9,019 nt of DNA from Caldilineaceae bacterium (GCA_028819675.1 JAPPKT010000460.1:1-9019); one strand, 5' to 3'; shown: positions 1 to 7,021, counted from the first letter of the stretch. A program made the numbers and translations. Notes: generated from the letters alone by a model not told the origin.

Positions 1-265
1 CGGCTGCTTTCTCTGATGGTGGCGCGTGTGGTGTTGCGGCGGTCTGCCGCCGCCCCGGAAAGGACCCACCCCGGCAGTTTGGGGAGAGGGCCTTTACCGG
101 CTTTCCCTGGATGCCGGCTTGGTTGGTCAAATGTCGGTCTGTACGGCGACATTCGGGGTTGTGTATGCCCCAGCGCCCACGGCGCTGCCGGCAGCAAGCA
201 AAGCGCAGCATCGCCGGCCGAGCTTGCGCCCCAGGGCGCCCTCGCTGCGAAGATCGTTGCGCCCA
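1..265. other. Non-coding left flank, palindrome-rich
   Basis: No gene is supported here. The open frames that cross it have no recognisable domains, are very rich in Arg, Pro and Ala, and overlap one another. It holds a GC hairpin (GCGGCGG at 36-42 pairing with CCGCCGC at 47-53, loop TCTG), a perfect 12-bp palindrome GCTGCCGGCAGC (184-195), a 10-bp palindrome AGGGCGCCCT (233-242) and the left copy of repeat R2, which runs into the exporter's stop codon. These structures lie downstream of the minus-strand exporter. No T-run follows them on that strand, so I do not call a rho-independent terminator. Confidence 0.6.
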
Positions 266-282
266 CTACTGTTCTGACTCGA
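225..282 (-). repeat. Repeat R2, left copy (spans exporter stop codon)
   Basis: A 58-bp block matches 8596-8653 without gaps at 49 of 58 positions by hand count, in the same orientation. On the minus strand it starts with the exporter's last codons (ESEQ), then its TAG stop, then about 40 bp of 3' flank. The best conserved parts are the two ends: the 17 bp around the stop codon and the stretch TGCGCCCCAGGGCG. The right copy ends another reading frame with the same ESEQ-stop. It may be a dispersed repeat or a duplicated gene end. Confidence 0.7.
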
Positions 283-2059
283 GAGATTGTGCCTGGTAGA
301 GGTCGAAGAAGAGGCCGCGACGCGCAAGAAGCGCGGTGCGGCTGCCCATCTCGACGATGCGGCCCCGGTCGATCACCAGGATGCGGTCTGCGTTGAGGAT
401 TGTGGTCAGGCGGTGGGCGACGACGATGGCTGTGCGGCCGGCCCGGGCTTTATCGATGGCAACGCGCACTTTTTGCTCTGTGAGGGCATCCAATGCGGAG
501 GTGGCTTCGTCCAGCAGGAGGAGCCTGGGGCGTTGCAGCAGGGCGCGAGCGATGGCAAGGCGCTGGCGTTCCCCTCCGGAGAGCGTCATGCCTCGTTCGC
601 CAACGACCGTTTGGTACGCGTCGGGCAGTCCGGTTATGAATTCATCGATCTGTGCTCCGCGAGCGGCTTGCCTGCTCCTGCCGGCATCATCGCGCCCCGG
701 GTAGAGGATGTTTTCGGTTATCGTTGCGTTCCAAAGGAAAGTATCCTGGGAGACGAGGCCGATCCGGCTTCGCAACGATTCCAAGGAAAGTTCACGCAGG
801 TCGATCCCATCGATCAGGATCGTTCCGGACTGGGGCGTGTAGAAACCCATGATGAGGTCGATGATGGTGGACTTGCCGCCGCCGCTGGGGCCGACGATAC
901 CGATGAACTCACCCGGCTCGACGCTGAAGGAGAGTTCCTGTGCGCCGAAGCCGCCGCGGCCGTAGTTGAACGATACGTTTTGGAAAGCGAGCGAGGCCCC
1001 GACCGGCTGAGAGGTCGTTTCGACATCCTCTATAGGAGGCCCAGGGGCCAGGAGTGTGTTCCCGGACGGTTCACGGGAGAGAGCGAAGAGGTCATCCACT
1101 CTTTCGGCGTTGATCCTGGCTTCCTGCAGGTTGACATGGGTGCCCAACAGCGCCTGCAGCACGGAATAGGCGCGGGGCAGGTAGGCGATGAAGGCCACGA
1201 GACTGCCAATGGTCAGTCTGCCCTGGATGATCTCGAAGGCGCCGTAACCGAAGACGAGGCCGGCGGCTACCTGGTTGATGGATTCCGGCAGCACAATGCG
1301 AATCAGCTCGTGGAAAGAGGCCACTCTTGCCTTGATGTTGCGATGGTCTGTGAGCCACTCGCGCCAGCGTCCTTCTTCGTAGGACTGGGCATTGGAGGCC
1401 CTGATGGTGCGCAGACCGGGGAAAACCTGGTGCAGATAGCTCTGGCCGGCTTCCAACAGATCTGATTGGTCGCGGTAGAGGGACTGGGCGCGGCCGCGGG
1501 TCTTGCGCGTCAGGAAGTAGGCGAGGGGGAAGGCGAGCAAGGCCAGCAGGGCGAGGCGCCAGTGCAGGGCAGTCATGGCGGCCAGTGTGCCGATAAGAAG
1601 GATGGCGTTCATTGCCAAAGGCAGAAGATGTTCGCTGACGTAGACTTCGCCGATTCTGCCGCAGCTGCGAGTCAGACGATGGACATGCTCTCCGCTCGTG
1701 AACTGCTCGAGATCGGCAAGGCGGACGTGCAGGAGATGGTCGAACAGTTCCTGGCGCAGACGCCGGGCGACACTTTCGCCGATGTAGACGCGCAGGTAGT
1801 GGTTGGCGGCGTTGAGGCCTGCGCTGAGCACGGGCGCGATCATCATGCCGGCGAGGAGGAGGCCGATCAGGCGCACGTCGGCTGTGGGTATGGCGGTGTC
1901 GATGAGCAGCTTGAAGAGATAGGGTTGAATCAACGCGATCCCCGTGCCGATGAGCGCCAGCGCGACGAGGAGCGATATGCGGGGGATCTGCTTTCTCAGT
2001 TCCTCTTTGAGGAGAGTAAAGGAGGAGTTCGGCGTTTCGGTACCTGATTGCAGGCGCAT
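266..2059 (-). CDS. Half-size ABC exporter (TMD-NBD fusion)
   Basis: This 597-residue protein is a type IV (B-family) ABC exporter half-transporter, expected to work as a dimer in the inner membrane and pump lipids, peptides or drugs outward using ATP. Six membrane segments are visible at about 28-46, 62-85, 143-162, 167-183, 251-275 and 283-303. The nucleotide-binding domain follows: A-loop Tyr366, Walker A GPSGGGKST (390-398), Q-loop Gln438, signature LSGGERQ (493-499), Walker B LLLLDE (513-518), D-loop SALD and H-loop His549. All catalytic residues are present and the length is normal. There is no N-terminal C39 peptidase domain. The start is supported by GGGGAG six bases upstream. A 31-codon ORF lies just upstream on the same strand and could be a co-transcribed partner. 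The final codons and stop lie within repeat R2. No second half-transporter is in view, so a homodimer or an off-window partner are both possible. The substrate cannot be read from the sequence. Confidence 0.93.
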   Translation of the reverse strand: MRLQSGTETPNSSFTLLKEELRKQIPRISLLVALALIGTGIALIQPYLFKLLIDTAIPTADVRLIGLLLAGMMIAPVLSAGLNAANHYLRVYIGESVARRLRQELFDHLLHVRLADLEQFTSGEHVHRLTRSCGRIGEVYVSEHLLPLAMNAILLIGTLAAMTALHWRLALLALLAFPLAYFLTRKTRGRAQSLYRDQSDLLEAGQSYLHQVFPGLRTIRASNAQSYEEGRWREWLTDHRNIKARVASFHELIRIVLPESINQVAAGLVFGYGAFEIIQGRLTIGSLVAFIAYLPRAYSVLQALLGTHVNLQEARINAERVDDLFALSREPSGNTLLAPGPPIEDVETTSQPVGASLAFQNVSFNYGRGGFGAQELSFSVEPGEFIGIVGPSGGGKSTIIDLIMGFYTPQSGTILIDGIDLRELSLESLRSRIGLVSQDTFLWNATITENILYPGRDDAGRSRQAARGAQIDEFITGLPDAYQTVVGERGMTLSGGERQRLAIARALLQRPRLLLLDEATSALDALTEQKVRVAIDKARAGRTAIVVAHRLTTILNADRILVIDRGRIVEMGSRTALLARRGLFFDLYQAQSLESEQ

Positions 2060-2065
2060 TGGATT

Positions 2066-2071
2066 CTCCCC
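2066..2071 (-). promoter_or_regulatory. Ribosome binding site of the ABC exporter
   Basis: On the minus strand GGGGAG stands six bases before the ATG at 2059. This fixes the start, since there is no better in-frame start with a Shine-Dalgarno site nearby. Confidence 0.7.
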
Positions 2072-2165
2072 GTGCTCAACCTGTGGTGAAGACGGCTAAA
2101 TCATCGTGGCTGTGTACATACTCGGTGGAGCGGTCTAGACGGATGCAGGCTGCTATGCGACCTGT

Positions 2166-2261
2166 TCATTTGCCTTCGATAGTAGAGCTGTGGTCAGACA
2201 GGGTGGATAGTCGCTGGGCTGTGGCCACCTGTGCGTTTGCGATGCGTTCGTGTGTGTCCAT
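2166..2261 (-). CDS. Candidate 31-residue small protein upstream of the exporter
   Basis: A 31-codon minus-strand ORF begins with MDTHERIANA and ends with TGA 106 bases before the exporter start. It is hydrophilic, rich in Ser, Thr and Ala, and lacks Cys, a signal peptide or a membrane segment. Its best support is a good ribosome site: AGGGAG, then five bases, then ATG. The ribosome site and the first ten codons lie in repeat R1 and recur at 8376-8420, but there the start codon is ACG and the sequence after codon 10 differs. A conserved leader followed by a variable end is a pattern seen in precursor peptides, and the exporter lies next on the same strand, but no modification enzyme is in the window. 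It could also be a regulatory leader peptide or a truncated gene. After its stop the same frame stays open to a second TGA at 2076. I recognise no family. Confidence 0.38.
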   Translation of the reverse strand: MDTHERIANAQVATAQRLSTLSDHSSTIEGK

Positions 2262-2420
2262 GTCGTCTCCCTGTGAGTGTGTGAGCCTCGTGAATCCCCT
2301 GAGAGAGGTGGTTTTGCCCCGTCGAGGAAATTGGTTCGATCTTGACGGTTTACTCGATATCGGTTCATGTGTCGGCGCATTTTCAAACTTTTTTAAAGTG
2401 CATTTTTTCTGGAGGCCGCG
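2231..2420 (-). repeat. Repeat R1, left copy (probable promoter/leader region)
   Basis: This block of about 190 bp matches 8376-8564 in direct orientation. The core 2231-2377 aligns without gaps to 8376-8522 with 15 mismatches by hand count (about 90 percent). The rest, an A/T-rich tail and a GC-rich end, is looser. I give it minus-strand sense because that reading places a ribosome site and ATG near its end. It sits in the divergent gap between the exporter and the plus-strand permeases, so it may also carry control signals for the latter. It contains the palindrome CGATATCG (2355-2362). No convincing -35/-10 pair could be fixed by eye. Confidence 0.8.
2267..2272 (-). promoter_or_regulatory. 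Ribosome binding site of the 31-codon ORF
   Basis: On the minus strand AGGGAG lies five bases upstream of the ATG at 2261. The same bases are unchanged in the right copy of R1 (complement of 8412-8417), although the start codon there has become ACG. Confidence 0.45.
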
Positions 2421-2662
2421 GCCTTCACTACATGGTGCCCCTAATTATTCATAGGGTATGATACACTCCACGGTCGGCCTTGTGGCTTTGGGCTGGGCAT
2501 ACTGCAGCTGCCGGGGTAGAAAACACTGCGCCTGCTTGCTTGGAGTTCGCAGGCGATTCGGAGCGGCTTAGGCGCTCTACGCATGGTTTTCGACGTGGCT
2601 CTACAAGAACTGCTTCAACCAAGAGAGCAATCAACGGGCTTCAAAAGCTGAAAGAGTCCCGG
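2421..2662 (+). other. Leader region before the first permease
   Basis: This is a gap of about 240 bp between repeat R1 and the permease start. An open frame runs through it from 2480 into the permease, but its 61 residues are low-complexity and show no membrane or domain pattern, so I treat it as non-coding. The only promoter-like element is an A/T-rich stretch with TATGAT at 2457-2462. Confidence 0.45.
2457..2462 (+). promoter_or_regulatory. Possible -10 box for the permease operon
   Basis: TATGAT sits in an A/T-rich island (CTAATTATTC upstream) about 200 bases before the permease start. At the expected distance upstream the -35 region (around TGGTGC) is poor, so the call rests on the -10 match and position alone. 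Confidence 0.25.
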
Positions 2663-3361
2663 ATGCCGACCTATACTCCACCTGTCTGGTCCCATTTCCG
2701 CATTTACCGGGCGCAATTGTCCCTGTTTTTCGTTCTCGGCGTTGTTGTTGCCTTCCTTCTCTATCCTTCCAGAGAGACCAGCCAACCATACGCGGTTGAG
2801 TATGTTTATTCAAGCTTCATTTTTGGAGAGATTCTGTTGCCGCCCACCGTCGGCTGGCTCGCCTCCGGCATCATGCTGCGCGATCCTTTCCAGGAGGTGG
2901 TTCTGACAACGCCCTACTCGCAGGCGCGACTGGCTCTTGAACGACTGTCTGTGCTGCTTGTGGCCGCGTTGCTTGCGTGGCTGGTTGTTCTGCTCTTCAT
3001 CTGGCAACTGGCAGGGCAGCCGCAGGTCAATCTGTTGAAGTTGGGGCTGGCGGGTCTGCCGGTGATGTTGTTGTTTGGCGCGACAGGTCTTTGGAGCGGC
3101 TTGCGCCTGCGCGCCTGGGTCGGCGGCGGCTTCTGCGTAACCCTGTTATGGGGAAGCGGTCTGGTCTTTCGTCACGCCTGGTTGGGCCTTCCTCTGTTCT
3201 ATCCATTCCTGACCTATTTTGCAGCGGAGCATAGTGAGCATCCGGCCTGGTGGGCCAACCGGCTGATCCTTTGCGTCGTTGCCGGCGTTCTCATTGGCGA
3301 CGCATGCCGTCTCGTCAACAACGAGGAGTTGTTGCTCACAGCAGGCAGAGAAGACGCATGA
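2663..3361 (+). CDS. ABC-2-type transporter permease, small subunit
   Basis: This 232-residue membrane protein has six or seven hydrophobic segments at about 17-34, 51-71, 94-114, 125-146, 153-169, 174-187 and 199-217. Between the second and third segments lies RDPFQEVVLTTPYSQARL (73-90). A charged stretch with a TTP step at this place is typical of ABC-2 permeases, where a short cytoplasmic helix contacts the ATPase. The next gene has a matching WTTPLELP, which suggests the two form a heterodimeric membrane domain. The ATG at 2663 was chosen because the protein becomes membrane-like from there; the ribosome site is weak (AAAGAG). The stop overlaps the next start as ATGA, so translation is probably coupled. 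The ATPase at 7282 is the only candidate motor in view. Substrate unknown. Confidence 0.7.
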   Translation: MPTYTPPVWSHFRIYRAQLSLFFVLGVVVAFLLYPSRETSQPYAVEYVYSSFIFGEILLPPTVGWLASGIMLRDPFQEVVLTTPYSQARLALERLSVLLVAALLAWLVVLLFIWQLAGQPQVNLLKLGLAGLPVMLLFGATGLWSGLRLRAWVGGGFCVTLLWGSGLVFRHAWLGLPLFYPFLTYFAAEHSEHPAWWANRLILCVVAGVLIGDACRLVNNEELLLTAGREDA

Positions 3362-5775
3362 AAACGTTCATTGATGTGACCGTTGCGCAGGCTACCCTTT
3401 TTGCCCGGCGTCCCGCCTTTGTAATCTACGCGGTTCTGATGTTGGTCCTGACCGGTGTCGTAATCTTCACTGACAACCTGAGCGGCGGAAGCGGTGCGCT
3501 GGTCGTCCGCGTCAGCAACAACATTCTATTTTTCCAACTGCCGTTGCTGGCTCTTCTCATCAGCCCGTTGGTTGTTCAGAACAAAGGGCCGCGCAAAGAC
3601 TGGTTGTGGACAACCCCTCTGGAGCTTCCCCTCCTGGTCCTCAGCCAGTTTGTCGGTGTTGCCGTGGTTCTGTGTATTACGCTCGCCCTCACCGGCTTTC
3701 TCGCGCTGGCGTTTCTGACAATTGCGGGAACGGTTCCCGCAGGCAATGTTGTGTCGCTTTACGGTTATTATCTGCTATTGCTTCTCCCAGTCACGCTTGC
3801 TGCTGCCGGCGCGGTCATTGCCCTGGCGCTGTTGGCGCGCAACACCTATGTGGTGACGGCGGCCGTTGCTGGCGTCAGTGCGCTCACCTGGCTGGGCCTG
3901 TTTATGCCCACGGCTACGTTGCTGACGCCGCTGAACTTCACCTTGCTGACGTTGGACCTGAATTCGGTGGCCGGATTGGGGGCAGAGCGTCCCTTGCTGC
4001 TTTCTTTCCTTTTGTTTTATTTGGGCTGTATCCCGCTCATGCTGATCCTGGCCATGGCCGGTCATACGCGGCTGGACCGCAGAAGCGGCTGGTCCCCCAA
4101 ATGGCGGCGCGGCTTTGCCGGCCTTGCGCTGCTGGCTGTCGTCGCAGCAGGTGGGACCTGGCAATATTACTCCGTCAACGCCGCGCAGCGCCTGGTCCCC
4201 CCGCCTGCGGCCGACCAGATCGATTCGTGGGAGGTAGTCAATGTAGAGCAGTCCGTCATACTCAATGGCCGGATTTTGGTGGCTTCCACAAAAATGAGCC
4301 TGAAGAACATAACCGGCGCGGTTCATGATTCAGTTGAATTGTCATTGAATCCCGGTTTACTCGTTACGGAGGCAACTGTTGACGGGAAATCGGTTTCCAG
4401 CCAACGTGCTGGTGAGTTGATTCGTCTTGAAGACTTACCCTCGCCCGTGCCGGTCAATGAAGGCATTGTATTGGAATTGAGGTACACGGGCATCCCTGTC
4501 CTGCTGAGAGAAGATTACACACCAGCCAGAAGCATAACAGGGAACAATCCGGCTTCATTTCGAAAGGAAGTTGTCAGTTTTGTAAGTGAACGTGCGTTAC
4601 AATGGATGCGCGATAGCGATTGGTTGGCTTGGCCCTTGTCTTCCGGTCCGCACGTCGCCGGAAACGCCCATAAACTCCGAATCTCTTTCAACAACCGGGA
4701 CGGCCCTTTTCTGACATCGGGGGCAGTCATCGCACAGGACAGTGGAGTCGATATCTACACGTGGGATAAACCCCCGCAGTTCCTGCTGGCCGCAGGCGTG
4801 TACAGACACGATTCCTCTGCGGAAGGCGATACCTGGGTAGGCAAGCTGAGTACCGGGCAGACAACAACAACCGCGCGGAAGCTTCTGCGACTGCGCCGCG
4901 CCTTGGGCGAGTGGCTCGAGCTCTCTCCCCCCGCGGCGTACCAGGCGGTTGAACTACCATACGTCCAGGACATAGCTACAGGGGGATCACTCCTTGGATT
5001 CCCCAATGAGATTGAAAGCAGCTTCTCTCATTCTTCGACGTCTGTGACTGTCTCTGATTCATCCTCCGGAGCTCCACCTGAAGTCACGACTGTGCATACA
5101 CCGGCAGCTGGTGCTACGTTGAATCTGGCAGTCGAAGTAGGCCGCGCGTGGCTTTCGGATGAGGTTTTCTGGCCCAGGAATGAGCTGACCAGGTCCGGCA
5201 ACCTGCGAAGCTATGGTGTAACATGTGACCCCCCCGATGACGCTGGAGGCCAGGAATGCGTACGGGAGAGTTTGGGGGGCGTAAATCCGCAGGCGCCAGA
5301 CGGTCGCTGGAGCGAGGAATCGGAGTCTCAGTCGGACGTAGTGCCTCTCCTGCAGGCTTTCGCGGTTGTCGTTGCTCATGAGCTTGTTCTGACTGTAGCA
5401 GGAGAGCAGGCGTTTGTTGAGGAGGAATTCTCTAAGTGGAATGGCATAGTCCTTCTCTACTTGGAAGGCCAGGGCAACACCAATTCGCTCATATCTCCGT
5501 ACCTTGCGCCGGAACAACTCCCTATAGGCACCTGGACAGGACGCCACAACTGCCAGCTTGCCCATTTCGTCGTTGCGCTCAACGGGTTCAAATCCCAATT
5601 GGGACGCGACGCCCTGGCCGGTCTGATCGCCGCGCTGGCGCAAGCACATCCCCCGGGCGGCGACCCCATTACAGAAGAAGCGGTGCGACGGATTCTGCAA
5701 GACAGTTTCGGCTATGAGTTGCCTCCCTCCGAAATGGCCTGTACACCTGGGGAAGCGCGAACGCCCGCCCGATGA
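3358..5775 (+). CDS. ABC-2 permease fused to a degenerate M1-peptidase-like domain
   Basis: This 805-residue protein is in two parts. Residues 1-275 are a membrane domain with segments near 20-37, 58-74, 94-124, 135-160, 163-183, 213-234 and 252-268, plus a TTP coupling-type loop (85-87). Residues 285-805 are predicted to lie outside the membrane and resemble M1 aminopeptidases: a beta-rich part (about 290-485), then VELPYVQDIATGG (531-543) where M1 enzymes have their substrate loop, then VEVGRAW (592-598) where they have the zinc motif HExxHxW. Only Glu593 and Trp598 survive; both His ligands are Val592 and Arg596. The third ligand's expected site near 667 also seems lost. Fusions of ABC-2 permeases to active M1 domains are known in bacteria, so this one looks like a pseudo-peptidase, perhaps a substrate-binding module. 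A HELVL string at 674-678 is not the zinc motif. Translation is coupled to the preceding permease by an ATGA overlap. Confidence 0.72.
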   Translation: MKTFIDVTVAQATLFARRPAFVIYAVLMLVLTGVVIFTDNLSGGSGALVVRVSNNILFFQLPLLALLISPLVVQNKGPRKDWLWTTPLELPLLVLSQFVGVAVVLCITLALTGFLALAFLTIAGTVPAGNVVSLYGYYLLLLLPVTLAAAGAVIALALLARNTYVVTAAVAGVSALTWLGLFMPTATLLTPLNFTLLTLDLNSVAGLGAERPLLLSFLLFYLGCIPLMLILAMAGHTRLDRRSGWSPKWRRGFAGLALLAVVAAGGTWQYYSVNAAQRLVPPPAADQIDSWEVVNVEQSVILNGRILVASTKMSLKNITGAVHDSVELSLNPGLLVTEATVDGKSVSSQRAGELIRLEDLPSPVPVNEGIVLELRYTGIPVLLREDYTPARSITGNNPASFRKEVVSFVSERALQWMRDSDWLAWPLSSGPHVAGNAHKLRISFNNRDGPFLTSGAVIAQDSGVDIYTWDKPPQFLLAAGVYRHDSSAEGDTWVGKLSTGQTTTTARKLLRLRRALGEWLELSPPAAYQAVELPYVQDIATGGSLLGFPNEIESSFSHSSTSVTVSDSSSGAPPEVTTVHTPAAGATLNLAVEVGRAWLSDEVFWPRNELTRSGNLRSYGVTCDPPDDAGGQECVRESLGGVNPQAPDGRWSEESESQSDVVPLLQAFAVVVAHELVLTVAGEQAFVEEEFSKWNGIVLLYLEGQGNTNSLISPYLAPEQLPIGTWTGRHNCQLAHFVVALNGFKSQLGRDALAGLIAALAQAHPPGGDPITEEAVRRILQDSFGYELPPSEMACTPGEARTPAR

Positions 5776-5993
5776 GTAGGGCTCGTTGACATTAACACTT
5801 TTCCTCTTGCCCTGCGTAGGCACGAGGGTGTCCTTGCAAAAATGCGTAAAGTTTCTGCCACTGATAGTCGGCAATTCTCTTTGCAGACATCCTACTATTG
5901 TCGCCAATGTGACAGATCTAATGTAAATCCCATTTGAAACCAAGACTTTTCGAGCGGATCAGTCGATGGTATCGCCTCAGTCAAGTCTGCATT

Positions 5994-6028
5994 TACGCAA
6001 TACGAAATACGCATTACGTAATACGCAA
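5994..6028. repeat. Five-unit 7-bp tandem repeat TACGNAW
   Basis: Five perfect 7-base periods follow one another: TACGCAA, TACGAAA, TACGCAT, TACGTAA, TACGCAA. Every unit keeps TACG, and only the last three bases vary. The middle contains the palindrome ATTACGTAAT. It lies in a gap, about 210 bases before the next gene. Confidence 0.9.
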
Positions 6029-6060
6029 GATATCAGGTTCTCAAATTGAACGCTCATTAA

Positions 6061-6090
6061 TTGAATGTCAACGAGACCGCCACATAGCAT
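6061..6090 (+). promoter_or_regulatory. Possible promoter of the Yip1-type gene
   Basis: TTGAAT (6061-6066), an 18-base spacer and TAGCAT (6085-6090) make a weak sigma-70-like pair in the A/T-rich part of the gap, about 145 bases before the start codon. This is a pattern match only. Confidence 0.2.
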
Positions 6091-6215
6091 ACACATGTCA
6101 TTTTTGGGACGAGTAGAAATATCGTTGCAGACGAGGAAAACGCGGTATCCGTCTCGCAGCGACTTGAGGATATGGCTGGGTCGCATCCCTTCTTGAATTG
6201 GAGGCCAGTAGAAGC

Positions 6216-6221
6216 AGGAGG
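6216..6221 (+). promoter_or_regulatory. Ribosome binding site deciding the Yip1-type start
   Basis: AGGAGG lies 13 bases before the ATG at 6235. The spacing is long, but this favours 6235 over the upstream in-frame ATG at 6172, whose only purine run (GAGGA) ends one base before that codon and is too close to act. Confidence 0.5.
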
Positions 6222-6234
6222 CTCTCTGCAAGAA

Positions 6235-6906
6235 ATGACTATAGATCTCCGATCGATGTTCCAGACGTGGGTGAAGGTGTTGACCAAGCCCGGCGTAGAC
6301 GTCTTCGAAGCCGAGCGCCTGAAACCATCAGCGACTCTGGCCACCGCGCTTGTGTGGATAGTTCTGGCAGGAGCGGTTACCACGCTGTTGGAGTTACTGC
6401 ACGCGCGGCTTTACCCCTCTTTTTCGATGAACATGTGGCCATTCTCAAGTTTGATGCCATCGGAGTTTCTCGCCGCTTGGAAAGAGATGCCGGCCAGATC
6501 TCAGATTCAGATCCTGTCGGGTGTTCTCACCGCGCCAATTGTATTTATCATCTCGGTCGGAATCCAGCACCTGATCGCGTCCCAATTGGGAATGGACCGA
6601 ATTCGTCTTGAGCCGTCAGGAGAGAAGCGCTTGGGCAGGTTTGGACGCTACGCTTATCTCAATGCAACATTTGGCGCACCTCTCTCTATCATCACCCTGC
6701 TATTGGACTTTGTGCCTCTCCTCAACTGCATTGCCTCCCTCATCCTGGCCATCTACCAGTTCGTGCTTGCCTATTTTGCTACGCGAGCGGAATACCGACT
6801 GCCCCGCGGTCGAGTGATCTTCGTAATCCTCGTGGGACCGATTTTCGTTGGTGGAGGGTGTGGTTTATTGTCGGGAGTTCTTTACAATTCAGGGATCGGT
6901 AGCTGA
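6235..6906 (+). CDS. Yip1-family integral membrane protein
   Basis: This 223-residue protein starts with a short cytoplasmic part, TWVKVLTKPGVDVFEAERLK (11-30), the kind of W-x-x-vL-x-x-P-x-x-fFea element that opens bacterial Yip1-domain proteins. Five hydrophobic segments follow at about 35-55, 94-116, 143-161, 164-184 and 193-215. The span GRFGRYAYLNATFGAP (135-149) just before the third segment also fits the family, where an aromatic/Gly-rich stretch leads into the core helices. Bacterial Yip1 proteins have no settled biochemical role. Its position between the permeases and the ATPase, in the same direction, suggests it may accompany the transporter, but the long gaps on both sides argue against a tight operon. 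The start at 6235 is preferred to 6172 because of an AGGAGG site. Length and topology are normal for the family. Confidence 0.6.
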   Translation: MTIDLRSMFQTWVKVLTKPGVDVFEAERLKPSATLATALVWIVLAGAVTTLLELLHARLYPSFSMNMWPFSSLMPSEFLAAWKEMPARSQIQILSGVLTAPIVFIISVGIQHLIASQLGMDRIRLEPSGEKRLGRFGRYAYLNATFGAPLSIITLLLDFVPLLNCIASLILAIYQFVLAYFATRAEYRLPRGRVIFVILVGPIFVGGGCGLLSGVLYNSGIGS

Positions 6907-6968
6907 GTTGCCTCCGCGAATTAGGTGTCGTTAACATTTGGGGCGTCCTGTTCAAAATGAAACAGGAA

Positions 6969-7021
6969 CCGGTCACCTGAGGGCAGAATCCGACCGTTTC
7001 TTGTGTGACTCTCGTGACCGG
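6969..7021. repeat. Inverted repeat, 8-bp arms
   Basis: CCGGTCAC (6969-6976) is the exact reverse complement of GTGACCGG (7014-7021), with 37 bases between. It starts about 60 bases after the Yip1-type stop codon. No T-run follows, so it is not a classic terminator. Arms this short can occur by chance. Confidence 0.35.

Larger units (their letters stand above)
5776..6234. other. Gap with 7-bp microsatellite, no supported gene
   Basis: About 460 bp separate the permease fusion from the Yip1-type gene. The longest minus-strand frame here is the tail of a shadow of the permease gene. A 31-codon plus-strand ORF at 5842-5937 has a CxxC pair but no good ribosome site. The stretch is clearly more A/T-rich than the genes and contains a five-unit tandem repeat at 5994-6028. 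I see no terminator hairpin with a T-run. Confidence 0.6.

Noticed and set aside
1..224. A further R1 copy to the left of R2, as the tandem-unit idea predicts
   Set aside because: I compared this stretch with R1 in the expected position and found no convincing alignment. The left edge may be too diverged or cut off by the window.
287..1465. Plus-strand open frame of 392 codons opposite the ABC exporter
   Set aside because: It is the antisense of a gene with every ABC motif intact. Its translation is low-complexity, rich in Asp, Glu and Gly, with no domain.
1466..2047. Plus-strand open frame of 193 codons opposite the exporter's membrane domain
   Set aside because: Antisense shadow of GC-rich coding sequence, Gln/Glu/Gly-rich and without features.
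2342..2386. Sigma-70 promoters inside R1 on either strand (TTGACG on plus; TTGAAA about 18 bases before CGATAT on minus)
   Set aside because: TTGAAA/TTGAAT and spacing are kept in both copies, but the -10 hexamers match poorly, so no start site can be assigned.
2480..2662. N-terminal extension of the first permease by 61 residues
   Set aside because: The extra residues are Arg/Ser/Thr-rich with no signal or membrane pattern, and the permease-like sequence begins at the ATG at 2663.
5377..5391. HELVL (residues 674-678 of the fusion protein) as an M1 zinc site
   Set aside because: It lacks the second His, and it falls about 80 residues after the place where the M1 motif aligns (VEVGRAW at 592-598).
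5842..5937. 31-codon plus-strand ORF containing YYCRQC
   Set aside because: It has no good ribosome site (GAGGGTG is too far upstream), a single CxxC is not enough for a zinc ribbon, and nothing else supports coding.
5059..5943. Minus-strand open frame of 294 codons
   Set aside because: Mostly antisense to the M1-like part of the permease fusion, which has coherent domain structure. The antisense translation shows none.
6172..6234. Earlier start for the Yip1-type gene at 6172
   Set aside because: The purine run before it is only one base from the ATG, while AGGAGG precedes the ATG at 6235, where the family-like sequence begins.
5783..6938. Similar TCGTTGACATT / TCGTTAACATT phrases after two stop codons (around 5784 and 6929)
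   Set aside because: The match is only about ten bases with one change and no extended similarity; it could be chance.
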